NCBI GenBank assembly: GCA_026388345.1
Contig: JAPLJY010000288.1
Span: 1-14,944 of the forward strand
Direction of reading: 5' to 3'
Length of the DNA: 14,944 nucleotides
DNA from: Deltaproteobacteria bacterium
GTDB taxonomy: Bacteria > Desulfobacterota > Syntrophia > Syntrophales > UBA5619
In this document: one piece after another, positions 1 through 6,831 of the stretch
Position numbering within the stretch: position 1 is the first letter of the stretch
How the letters are laid out: each line of letters begins with the position of its first letter
The notes under the pieces: model-generated
Told to the model about the DNA's origin: nothing
Databases searched by the model: none
Seen by the model: the letters and a program-made list of their open reading frames with translations, nothing else
Position numbers and translations under genes: made by a program

Positions 1-936
1 CATGCGGTTGTCGTCGATCCGAAGAAGGCCTCCCTTGTCCTCCGCTGGGCTGTCGAGGAGATGGAGCGCCGCTACCGGATCATCAGTGACGTGGGGGTGA
101 AGAGCATCGAGGCGTACAACCAGTTGCGCGCCGGAAAGGCGTCCGAACCACACTTCCCGCCGCCCCCCGAAACCGGAGAGACCGAAAGGGAAGAAACGGC
201 GGAAAGGGAAGAAGCCGTTCCGGGAGGCAGCCCGGTGAGAAAAGCGGCGGAAGGGACATTCCGGAAGAACGAACCGCTTCCCGATCGACTCCCCTACATC
301 GTCATCATCATCGACGAACTCGCGGATCTGATGATGGTCGCCCAGCGGAATGTGGAGGAATCGCTGACCCGCCTCGCCCAGATGGCCCGAGCCGCGGGGA
401 TCCACCTGATCCTGGCGACCCAGCGCCCATCCGTGGACGTCATCACAGGGATCATCAAGGCCAACTTCCCCACCCGGATCTCGTTCAAGGTCTCCTCCAA
501 GGTGGACTCGCGGACCATCCTCGATCAAATGGGCGCAGAAAAGCTCCTCGGGGCCGGGGATATGCTCTTCATCCCCCCCGGAAGCTCCCGGCTGACAAGG
601 ATCCACGGCGCCTATGTCTCGGACCGGGAGATCGAACGGATCGTCGATTTCGTGAAAAAACAGGGAAAGCCCGCCTACGACGAGTCGATTACGGAATATG
701 AGCCCGAGGCGGCCGAGGGGGAGAAACAGGACGCGGACTTCGACGAGAAGTACGACGAGGCCGTCGCGCTCGTGACGGATCTGGGACAGGCGTCGATCTC
801 CCTCGTGCAGCGGTACATGAAGATCGGGTACAACCGGGCGGCTCGAATCGTCGAACGGATGGAGGCGGAGGGCGTCGTCGGACCCACGGACGGCGCCAAA
901 CCGCGGAAGGTCCTCGCGCGGAAAATCCCGCATTGA
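1..936 (+). CDS. ftsK: DNA translocase FtsK, C-terminal part (5' end outside window)
   Basis: This is the 3' part of an FtsK/SpoIIIE gene; the reading frame is open from base 1, so the start lies off the left edge. FtsK is a septum-anchored ATPase that pumps chromosomal DNA during division. What remains is the second half of the RecA-like motor domain and the end of the protein. Early residues VDPKKA and EMERRY are family hallmarks. The Walker B strand IVIIIDELADL lies at about 298-330, followed by LILATQRPSVDVITG and the sensor region FKVSSKVDSRTILDQ. A winged-helix gamma domain (about 745-915, with LGQASISLVQRYMKIGYNRAARIVERM) closes the protein; in the family it reads KOPS-type polar DNA motifs. 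Between YNQLRAG and EPLPDRLPYI there is an acidic and proline-rich stretch (about 142-270) that looks like a disordered loop. The identity is secure; only the length is unknown. Confidence 0.96.
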   Translation, partial: HAVVVDPKKASLVLRWAVEEMERRYRIISDVGVKSIEAYNQLRAGKASEPHFPPPPETGETEREETAEREEAVPGGSPVRKAAEGTFRKNEPLPDRLPYIVIIIDELADLMMVAQRNVEESLTRLAQMARAAGIHLILATQRPSVDVITGIIKANFPTRISFKVSSKVDSRTILDQMGAEKLLGAGDMLFIPPGSSRLTRIHGAYVSDREIERIVDFVKKQGKPAYDESITEYEPEAAEGEKQDADFDEKYDEAVALVTDLGQASISLVQRYMKIGYNRAARIVERMEAEGVVGPTDGAKPRKVLARKIPH

Positions 937-949
937 CGGTTAAAGACCG

Positions 950-969
950 GCCCGGGCAAACGCCCGGGC
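950..969 (+). terminator. perfect GC hairpin between ftsK and rimO, weak terminator candidate
   Basis: The 8-base self-complementary word GCCCGGGC occurs at 950-957 and again at 962-969, with loop AAAC, and is followed by TTCT. It lies 13 bases after the ftsK stop and 27 bases before the rimO start. The stem is strong, but there is no real T-run, so it may only attenuate transcription or stabilise an mRNA end rather than separate the two genes completely. Confidence 0.4.
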
Positions 970-996
970 TTCTCCGCAGAAAGAATATCCTAAAAA

Positions 997-2349
997 ATGC
1001 ATGGAGGAAAAGTCCACATCGTCAGCCTCGGCTGTCCCAAGAATCTGGTCGATTCCGAGGTCATGGCAGGCGTCCTCACCGAAACAGGCTATCTCCTGAC
1101 GGACCGTCCGGAGGAGGCCGACATCCTGCTGATCAACACCTGCGCCTTCATCCTTCCCGCCCGGGAGGAGGCGATCGCGGAGATCCTCCGCATGGCCGCC
1201 TGGAAGCAGAGGGGTGACAGCCCCTGTACGCATCTGGTCGTCACCGGTTGTCTCCCCCAGCGTTACGGGAAGGAACTGGTAGAGGCGCTGCCGGAGGTCG
1301 ATCTCTTCCTCGGTACGGCAGAGGTTCCCCACATCGGCAGACACCTGGACAGACTGTCTGCCGTTCCGAAAGCCGGCGGTCAGCGGCGCAGCGCCATCGG
1401 TCGGCCGACCTTCCTCATGAACGCCGGCCACAAACGTCTGATTTCCACCTCGGCAAACAGCGCCTACATCAAGATCGCCGACGGCTGTTCCAACCATTGC
1501 TCCTACTGTGTGATCCCCTCCATCCGCGGCGAGGCCCGGAGCCGGAAAATCGATGATATCGTGAAAGAGGCGGAGGGGCTTGCCGTACGGGGGGTCCGCG
1601 AACTGATCGTCACCGCTCAGGATACGACAGCCTACGGTCTCGACCGAAAGGAAAAACCGACGTTGAGCCTGCTGCTCCGGGAGCTCTCCGGCGTCGACGG
1701 CCTTTCCTGGATCCGTCTCCTCTATACCCACCCCTCTCGTCTGACGAAAGAGCTTCTCCAGACGATCGCGGATGAAAAGAAGATATGTCATTACCTGGAC
1801 ATCCCCATCCAGCACAGCGATGATGCGATCCTCGCTGCCATGCACCGGCGGGGAGACAGCGTGCTGATCCGCAAAGCGATCGCGGAGGCCAGGGAGATCA
1901 TCCCCGGCGTAGCCCTCCGGACCTCGCTCATTGTCGGCTTTCCCGGGGAGACCCCGCGGAGATTCGAGAACCTCCTCTCCTTTGTCCGGGAGATCCGTTT
2001 CGACCACCTTGGGGTGTTTCCCTACTCCTGGGAGGAGGGGACGGAGGCCGCGGCCCTTCCGTCGAGAATCTCGGAACGGGAGAAGGAGCGGCGCCGGAAC
2101 CTCGTAATGGAGGAGCAGGCGCTGATCTCCCGGAAGATCAACAGCAACCTGATCGGCACGCGGCAGGAGGTCCTCGTCGAAGGGAAAGGCGAACTCTCCG
2201 GTTACAGCCGCATCGGGAGGTGCCGGCGCCAGGCCCCCGAGATCGACGGGGCGACCCATCTCCGGGGAGGGGATCCGAAGGCGGGAACGATCATCGCCTG
2301 CCGGATCATCGCCGCCGACGATTATGACTTGTTCGCCGAAATCCTCTGA
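997..2349 (+). CDS. rimO: ribosomal protein S12 methylthiotransferase RimO
   Basis: RimO is a cytoplasmic radical-SAM enzyme that adds a methylthio group to the conserved aspartate of ribosomal protein S12. At 450 residues it has normal family length. The N-terminal MTTase domain opens with VSLGCPKN and carries the three cluster cysteines C13, C49 and C85. The radical-SAM motif CSNHCSYC supplies C164, C168 and C171 for the second [4Fe-4S] cluster, and GEARSRKIDDIVKEA follows as in RimO. The SLGCPKNLVDSE signature and the S12-type core favour RimO over MiaB. A TRAM domain fills about residues 380-450. The ATG at 997 puts the SLGCPKN motif at the usual distance from the N terminus, although its ribosome binding site is poor. 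It lies 60 bases after ftsK in the same direction. No clear terminator follows it. Confidence 0.96.
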   Translation: MHGGKVHIVSLGCPKNLVDSEVMAGVLTETGYLLTDRPEEADILLINTCAFILPAREEAIAEILRMAAWKQRGDSPCTHLVVTGCLPQRYGKELVEALPEVDLFLGTAEVPHIGRHLDRLSAVPKAGGQRRSAIGRPTFLMNAGHKRLISTSANSAYIKIADGCSNHCSYCVIPSIRGEARSRKIDDIVKEAEGLAVRGVRELIVTAQDTTAYGLDRKEKPTLSLLLRELSGVDGLSWIRLLYTHPSRLTKELLQTIADEKKICHYLDIPIQHSDDAILAAMHRRGDSVLIRKAIAEAREIIPGVALRTSLIVGFPGETPRRFENLLSFVREIRFDHLGVFPYSWEEGTEAAALPSRISEREKERRRNLVMEEQALISRKINSNLIGTRQEVLVEGKGELSGYSRIGRCRRQAPEIDGATHLRGGDPKAGTIIACRIIAADDYDLFAEIL

Positions 2350-2444
2350 TCTTTTCCGCCTTCTTCACATCGGCCGTCTCTGTCACGCCTCCGGAGACCT
2401 TCCGCCGTCTGATGAAATGCAGCCCCATCCTTCCCGATGAATGA

Positions 2445-2458
2445 ATGATTGTTATCAA
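2445..2458. promoter_or_regulatory. FNR/CRP-like dyad upstream of phnW
   Basis: The sequence ATGAT-TGTT-ATCAA matches the FNR consensus TTGAT-N4-ATCAA at nine of ten positions. It sits in the AT-rich spacer in front of phnW, next to possible -10 elements. Such a site would link the operon to oxygen state or to another CRP-family regulator. In an AT-rich stretch a chance match is possible, and its distance to the putative promoters does not equal the classic -41.5. Confidence 0.27.
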
Positions 2459-2461
2459 TTA

Positions 2462-2467
2462 TATAAT
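2462..2467 (+). promoter_or_regulatory. candidate -10 element for phnW-ald
   Basis: A perfect TATAAT lies inside the 12-base palindrome AATTATATAATT (2457-2468). Transcription would start near 2474 and leave a leader of about 107 bases before phnW. No good -35 hexamer lies 16-18 bases upstream (GAATGA at 17), so an activator would be needed. A second candidate, TATAAC at 2486-2491, also lacks a good -35. Confidence 0.35.
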
Positions 2468-2470
2468 TAT

Positions 2471-2487
2471 TATTAGTTTGACTAATA
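2471..2487. promoter_or_regulatory. inverted repeat, probable operator of phnW-ald
   Basis: TATTAGT-TTG-ACTAATA is a perfect 7-base inverted repeat around a 3-base centre. It begins just after the TATAAT at 2462-2467 and would cover the predicted start site, as a repressor operator does. Its 17-base size fits a dimeric helix-turn-helix regulator. No regulator gene adjoins phnW, so the binding protein is unknown. Confidence 0.45.
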
Positions 2488-2568
2488 TAACGAAAGGTAT
2501 ACATCTATACACGCAATCATGACCAAACGGATTTTATTGAAACTTTGTAAAGAATCAACCGATTCCAG

Positions 2569-2575
2569 AAGGAGG
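2569..2575 (+). promoter_or_regulatory. strong ribosome binding site of phnW
   Basis: AAGGAGG ends five bases before the ATG at 2581. It fixes the start of phnW and suggests efficient translation. Confidence 0.8.
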
Positions 2576-2580
2576 TTCAT

Positions 2581-3699
2581 ATGGACATCAAAAATCTGCC
2601 GGAAAATCCGTATCTGCTGCTGACGCCGGGACCCCTCTCCACGACGAAAACCGTGAAGGCCGCGATGCTCCGGGACTGGTGCACATGGGACGATGATTAC
2701 AAGGGCCTGGTACAGGAGGTCCGGGAAAAACTGGTCAGGCTGGGGACGGACAAGACGGACAAGTATACCTGTGTCCTCATGCAGGGAAGCGGCACCTTTG
2801 CAGTAGAATCCATCATCGGCACGGCCGTTCCCGAAAACGGCAAGCTGCTGGTTCTCCCCAACGGCGCTTACGGGGACCGAATCGTGCAGATCGCGAAGAC
2901 CTTGAAGATCAATTGCATCTTTAACGACAGCGGGGAGATGGATCCGCCCGACCTGGAAAGGTTGGAGGCGACCCTGAAGGCGGACCGGGCGATTACCCAT
3001 GTCGCCGTCGTTCACTCCGAGACGACCACCGGCATGCTGAATCCCATCGACGAAATCGGGAAGATCGTGAAGAAATACGGAAAGATCTTCATCGTGGACG
3101 CGATGAGCAGCTTCGGCGGCATCCCCATCGACATCGAGGCACTCGACATCGATTTCATTGTCAGCAGCGCGAACAAATGCATCCAGGGGGTCCCCGGGTT
3201 TGGTTTCATCATCGCAAAGAAAGAAGAACTGGTGAAGTGCAAGGGGCGGGCCCGCTCCCTCTCGCTCGATCTCTACGATCAGTGGAACACCATGGAAAAC
3301 GACAAGGGAAAGTGGCGTTACACCTCCCCGACACACGTTGTCCGTGCCTTTCACCAGGCCCTCAAGGAACTGGAAGAGGAGGGCGGCATCGCAAGAAGGA
3401 CGGAGCGCTACCGGGCCAACCACCGGACCCTGGTGGACGGCATGCGAAAACTCGGATTCCGGACGCTGTTGCCGGACGGCTGGCAGGGCCACTTCATCAC
3501 CGGCTTCTACAGCCCGGAGAACGGGAAGTACGATTTCAAAACCTTCTATGACCTGCTGAAGACCAAGGGATTCGTGATCTACCCGGGTAAGGTGTCCAAG
3601 GCCAGTGCCTTCCGGATCGGAAATATCGGCGACGTATATCCAGCCGACATGGAAAGGCTGGTGAAGGCCGTCGAAGACTCCATGTTCTGGAAGGACTGA
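2581..3699 (+). CDS. phnW: 2-aminoethylphosphonate:pyruvate transaminase
   Basis: This is a PLP-dependent class V aminotransferase (fold type I). PhnW transfers the amino group of 2-aminoethylphosphonate to pyruvate, giving phosphonoacetaldehyde and L-alanine in the cytoplasm. The 372 residues match the family end to end: [15 protein letters not shown], the CTWDDDY box, [34 protein letters not shown], and [13 protein letters not shown] with the PLP lysine at K199. Near the C terminus are YPGKVS and [14 protein letters not shown]. These boxes are those of true PhnW rather than alanine-glyoxylate or serine transaminases. The ATG follows a strong AAGGAGG. The next gene, 75 bases on, encodes alanine dehydrogenase, which would consume the alanine formed. 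The usual partners phnX (phosphonatase) or phnY-phnA are not in this window. A related aminophosphonate, or the reverse, biosynthetic direction, remains possible. Confidence 0.93.
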   Translation: MDIKNLPENPYLLLTPGPLSTTKTVKAAMLRDWCTWDDDYKGLVQEVREKLVRLGTDKTDKYTCVLMQGSGTFAVESIIGTAVPENGKLLVLPNGAYGDRIVQIAKTLKINCIFNDSGEMDPPDLERLEATLKADRAITHVAVVHSETTTGMLNPIDEIGKIVKKYGKIFIVDAMSSFGGIPIDIEALDIDFIVSSANKCIQGVPGFGFIIAKKEELVKCKGRARSLSLDLYDQWNTMENDKGKWRYTSPTHVVRAFHQALKELEEEGGIARRTERYRANHRTLVDGMRKLGFRTLLPDGWQGHFITGFYSPENGKYDFKTFYDLLKTKGFVIYPGKVSKASAFRIGNIGDVYPADMERLVKAVEDSMFWKD

Positions 3700-3722
3700 G
3701 GCGGCGGGACCGGCATGACCAT

Positions 3723-3738
3723 CACTTTAATAAAAGTG
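3723..3738 (+). other. small stem-loop between phnW and ald
   Basis: CACTTT-AATA-AAAGTG forms a perfect 6-base stem with a 4-base loop in the 75-base spacer. An overlapping alternative, GTGG-CATAAA-CCAC, spans 3736-3749. There is no T-run, so it is not a terminator. It may tune mRNA stability between the two genes, or be chance. Confidence 0.3.
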
Positions 3739-3774
3739 GCATAAACCACATCAACGATCAGGGAGGAGAGCGAA

Positions 3775-4887
3775 ATGATTGTCGGGATTCTCAAGGAGAT
3801 CAAGATCGAGGAAAACCGCGTATCCATGACGCCGGCCGGCGTCGAAGTCATGAAAGGAAATGGTCACACCGTTCTCGTCGAGACGAATGCGGGCACGGGA
3901 AGCTGCTTTTCGGACAGGGCCTATGAGGCGGCCGGCGCCGAGATCGTCAAAACCGCGAAGGAGGTCTATGACCGCTCCAACATGGCCATGCACGTCAAGG
4001 AGCCGATGCCCCCGGAGTACAAGCTGATCCGCAAGGACCAGATCGTCTTCACCTATTTCCACCTCGCCGCGGACGAGGTGCTGACCAGGGCGATGATCAA
4101 GACCAAATCCATCGACATCGCCTACGAGACGATCCAGAAGTCGGACGGATCGCTGCCCCTGCTCATCCCGATGAGCGAGGTCGCAGGCCGGATGGCGATC
4201 CATGAAGGCGCCAAGTATCTGGAGATGGAATACGGCGGAGAAGGCGTCCTCCTCGGCGGCGTTCCGGGTGTGGATCCGGCGACGGTGCTGGTCATCGGCG
4301 CGGGAACGGTCGGCACCCAGGCTGCAAAGATGGCCTGCGGGCTCGGCGCCAAGGTGTATGTGGTCGATTCATGGCTGCCGAGACTCCGTTATCTCAATGA
4401 CGTGATGCCGGCCAATTGCTTCACCTTGATGTCCACCCCGGCGACGATCCGCAAACTGATCCAGGAGGCGGACCTCGTCGTCGGCTCCGTCCTCATCCCC
4501 GGGGCGAAGGCCCCCAAGCTCGTCACGCGCGATATGCTCAAGATCATGAAAAAAGGGTCCGTCCTGGTGGACGTGGCCATCGATCAGGGGGGTTGTTTCG
4601 AAACCTCCAAGGCCACGACCCACAAGGATCCGGTCTACACGATCGACGGCATCATCCACTACTGCGTGGGCAACATGCCGGGCGCCGTCGCCAAGACCTC
4701 CACGCTGGCCTTGACCAATGCCACGCTTTCCTATGCCGTTGAGATCGCGAACAAGGGTTGGAAAAAGGCGATGCAGGAAAATCCGGAGATCAAAAAAGGG
4801 GCCAATGTGATCCGGGGTCAGATCACCTTCAAAGGGGTGGCCGATGCCTTCGGCATGAAACTCGCGCCGGTGGACACGCTTCTGTAG
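3775..4887 (+). CDS. ald: alanine dehydrogenase (NAD-dependent)
   Basis: Ald catalyses reversible oxidative deamination of L-alanine to pyruvate, ammonia and NADH; the family is usually a soluble hexamer. At 370 residues it is almost exactly family length. The substrate lysine is K75 (in MAMHVKEP), the catalytic histidine H96 (TYFHLA) and the catalytic aspartate D270 (DVAIDQGG), the same numbering as in the well-studied mycobacterial enzyme. The Rossmann motif is VLVIGAGTVG (171-180). D198 at the end of the next strand indicates NAD rather than NADP. The ATG at 3775 is preceded by GGGAGGAG at good distance. It follows phnW on the same strand and ends at a strong terminator, so the two form one unit. 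The likely job is recycling of alanine made by PhnW to pyruvate while yielding ammonia and NADH; the opposite direction, feeding alanine, cannot be excluded. Confidence 0.96.
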   Translation: MIVGILKEIKIEENRVSMTPAGVEVMKGNGHTVLVETNAGTGSCFSDRAYEAAGAEIVKTAKEVYDRSNMAMHVKEPMPPEYKLIRKDQIVFTYFHLAADEVLTRAMIKTKSIDIAYETIQKSDGSLPLLIPMSEVAGRMAIHEGAKYLEMEYGGEGVLLGGVPGVDPATVLVIGAGTVGTQAAKMACGLGAKVYVVDSWLPRLRYLNDVMPANCFTLMSTPATIRKLIQEADLVVGSVLIPGAKAPKLVTRDMLKIMKKGSVLVDVAIDQGGCFETSKATTHKDPVYTIDGIIHYCVGNMPGAVAKTSTLALTNATLSYAVEIANKGWKKAMQENPEIKKGANVIRGQITFKGVADAFGMKLAPVDTLL

Positions 4888-4910
4888 TGAAGATCAGACA
4901 AAACCTTGCA

Positions 4911-4948
4911 GACCGGTCCCCGGATTTTCGGGAACCGGTCCGTTTTTT
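4911..4948 (+). terminator. rho-independent terminator of phnW-ald
   Basis: GACCGGTCCCCG (4911-4922) pairs with CGGGAACCGGTC (4929-4940) with one mismatch and a 6-base loop, followed by six T at 4943-4948. It lies 23 bases after the ald stop. On the opposite strand the stem is followed only by a scattered T stretch, so it stops rightward transcription well and leftward transcription from deoR poorly. Confidence 0.92.
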
Positions 4949-4974
4949 ACATTGTCCGCGGTTGAAAAAGGTTT

Positions 4975-5751
4975 TTATGTCTCTTTTCGATCCGCGCGCA
5001 GCACCTCTATGCCAAGTTCCAGAAACCTCGCGGCGTCCCGGAATCCGTCGTCGGTGATGAGGACATCGAATTCGCCCGGCCGGGCAAAGACGCAAAAACC
5101 GAAGGAATTGTATTTCGTATGATCCGCCAGGATGATCCGTCTCTGGCTTGTTTTGAGGACTTCCGTCTTCAACTGGGCCTCGATGATGTTCTGTGAAGAG
5201 AATATTCCCTTTTCATTGAAGTTCGCCGTACCCATGAAGCATGTCTCGATCTGGAAATGCTTGAGGTTCTCCACGGCGATGGGTCCGATGAAGGATTCAG
5301 CGTCCTTCCGGTAACTGCCGCCGAGGGAAAAAAGGGATGCCCCCGGCGACGACTTCAGTTCCTGATATACCCCGAGGGAGTGGCAGATCACACGGATCGT
5401 CATGTCCCGCACTTCCCGCGCCAGGAGCGCACAGGTGCTCCCTGAATCCACGTAAATGGTATCCCCTTCGTGGATGAATTCCCGCGCCCGGGAGACGATG
5501 GCCAGCTTCTCCTTCAAGGCTTTATCCTGCCGCGATGCGAGAGATTCTTCACGTTTGCGGTCCTCCGCGAGAATGGCGCCGCCGTGGGTTCGGACAAGGT
5601 ATCCCATCTCCTCCAACAGAGTCAGGTCCTTGCGGATGGTGGCCTCGGATACTCCGAATCGTTCGGTAAGGGTCTGGACCGAAACCTCTCTCAGTTTGGA
5701 AACCAGACGGATGATTTCCTCATGCCGGACGATACGTCCCATGGAGTTCAC
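4975..5751 (-). CDS. DeoR-family transcriptional repressor
   Basis: This is a typical DeoR-type regulator of 258 residues (255 if the inner ATG is used). Residues about 9-61 form the winged helix-turn-helix, with LTERFGVSEATIRKDLTLLE as recognition region and YLVRTHGGA as wing. The C-terminal sensor domain (about 75-250), related to sugar-phosphate isomerases, shows the phosphate-loop-like VDSGSTCALLA and the ILADHTKYNSFGF stretch. Family members usually repress sugar catabolic operons and release DNA when a phosphorylated sugar binds. The GTG at 5751 overlaps the stop of the upstream oxidoreductase (GTGA), and an in-frame ATG follows at 5742; neither has a clear ribosome binding site, so translation is probably coupled. 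As the last gene of the TRAP/oxidoreductase series it most likely controls that operon. The effector is unknown. Confidence 0.9.
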   Translation of the reverse strand: MNSMGRIVRHEEIIRLVSKLREVSVQTLTERFGVSEATIRKDLTLLEEMGYLVRTHGGAILAEDRKREESLASRQDKALKEKLAIVSRAREFIHEGDTIYVDSGSTCALLAREVRDMTIRVICHSLGVYQELKSSPGASLFSLGGSYRKDAESFIGPIAVENLKHFQIETCFMGTANFNEKGIFSSQNIIEAQLKTEVLKTSQRRIILADHTKYNSFGFCVFARPGEFDVLITDDGFRDAARFLELGIEVLRADRKET

Positions 5752-6821
5752 TCGATCCGTGTCGCGGTCTGCTCCGCGATGACGGCCAGTTCCGCGGCCT
5801 TGAAAAACATCTCCTGGGAATAGGCCTTCGTTGTGCGGTTCAGGCAGTCCAGGATGAGGGCGCCGAAGAACGGGAAACCGACCTGGCCGGTCACGGAGAA
5901 CTGCCGTTCGCCCTTGTGATCGACGAGAAACACCTGGTCTCCGTCCTTGCTGCGGGCGACGTCAATGTACTTTCTCATTTCGATATATCCGTCGGTGCCC
6001 AGCACGAATGTCCTCCCGTCGCCCCAGACTCCCAGACCGTCGGGCGTAAGCCAGTCGACCCGGAAATAGTTCGTCGCGCCGTTGTCCGCCACGAGGGTCG
6101 CGTCGCCGAAATCCTCTAATTCGGGATATTGCTTGAATTTATAGTTCGCCACCTTGCTGGAAAGCACTCGGGCATCCTTCGCCCCTGAAAAGAAGAGAAA
6201 CTGCTCGATCTGATGGCAGCCGATATCCACCAGGATGCCGCCGTACTTTTCCTTTCGGAAGAACCATTCCGGCCGCTGGGGGAGGCTGATTCGGTGCGGG
6301 CCCATTCCGATTACCTGGACAACCCGGCCGATCGCCCCGTCTGCAATCAGGGTCTCCGTGAAGACAGCGGCCTCGACATGAAGCCGTTCGCTGTAATAGA
6401 CGGCGTATTTTCTGTTCGTCTCCGTGACCTTTTTCCGGGCCGACGCGATCTGGCTGAGCGTGGTGAAGGGAGGCTTGTCGGAAAAATAGTCCTTCCCGTG
6501 GTCCATCGCCCGGAGGCCGAGGCCGCAGCGGTCGGAAGGAACGGCCGCACCGGCAACGAGGTGAATGGAGGGATCTTCCAGGATCGCCTCTTCCGCAGAG
6601 ACGGCACTTACATCGGGAAATGATTTCCGGAAATTCACCACCTTTGCCGGATCCGGATCGTACACCCCCGCAAGCTCGGCTCCCGCCTCGACAAGCCCGT
6701 TGCACATCCCGAAAATATGGCCGTGATCCAGCCCGATCACGCCCACCCGAAAATCCCCCTTCCCGCACACCGGGGCGGATTTCCCCTTGGGGGCGTAATT
6801 CATTCCGTCGGATTTCTGCAT
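5748..6821 (-). CDS. Gfo/Idh/MocA-family NAD(P)-dependent oxidoreductase (first)
   Basis: The 357-residue product belongs to the Gfo/Idh/MocA dehydrogenases, which oxidise or reduce hydroxyls of sugars, cyclitols and their acids. An N-terminal Rossmann fold begins at about residue 24 with FRVGVIGLDHGH. The usual EKP motif is DKP here (115-117), keeping the active-site lysine K116. In the C-terminal domain GGILVDIGCHQIEQFL gives D199 and H203 at the conserved substrate-binding places. A longer frame begins with TTG at 6854, inside the upstream gene, but the ATG at 6821 has AGGGAGA seven bases before it, so I chose that. It lies 10 bases after the second oxidoreductase and overlaps deoR by GTGA. 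It differs strongly from its neighbour, so the two probably act on different steps. The substrate cannot be read from the sequence. Confidence 0.88.
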   Translation of the reverse strand: MQKSDGMNYAPKGKSAPVCGKGDFRVGVIGLDHGHIFGMCNGLVEAGAELAGVYDPDPAKVVNFRKSFPDVSAVSAEEAILEDPSIHLVAGAAVPSDRCGLGLRAMDHGKDYFSDKPPFTTLSQIASARKKVTETNRKYAVYYSERLHVEAAVFTETLIADGAIGRVVQVIGMGPHRISLPQRPEWFFRKEKYGGILVDIGCHQIEQFLFFSGAKDARVLSSKVANYKFKQYPELEDFGDATLVADNGATNYFRVDWLTPDGLGVWGDGRTFVLGTDGYIEMRKYIDVARSKDGDQVFLVDHKGERQFSVTGQVGFPFFGALILDCLNRTTKAYSQEMFFKAAELAVIAEQTATRIE

Positions 6822-6831
6822 TCCGTTCTCC

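Noticed and set aside
940..2259. Long open frame on the - strand opposite rimO (439 codons)
   Set aside because: It mirrors rimO in GC-rich DNA, shows no family motif, and rimO is certain on the other strand.
2477..2503. TTGACT with TATACA as a phnW promoter
   Set aside because: The spacer is only 14 bases, too short for a normal sigma-70 promoter, and TTGACT is part of the inverted repeat.
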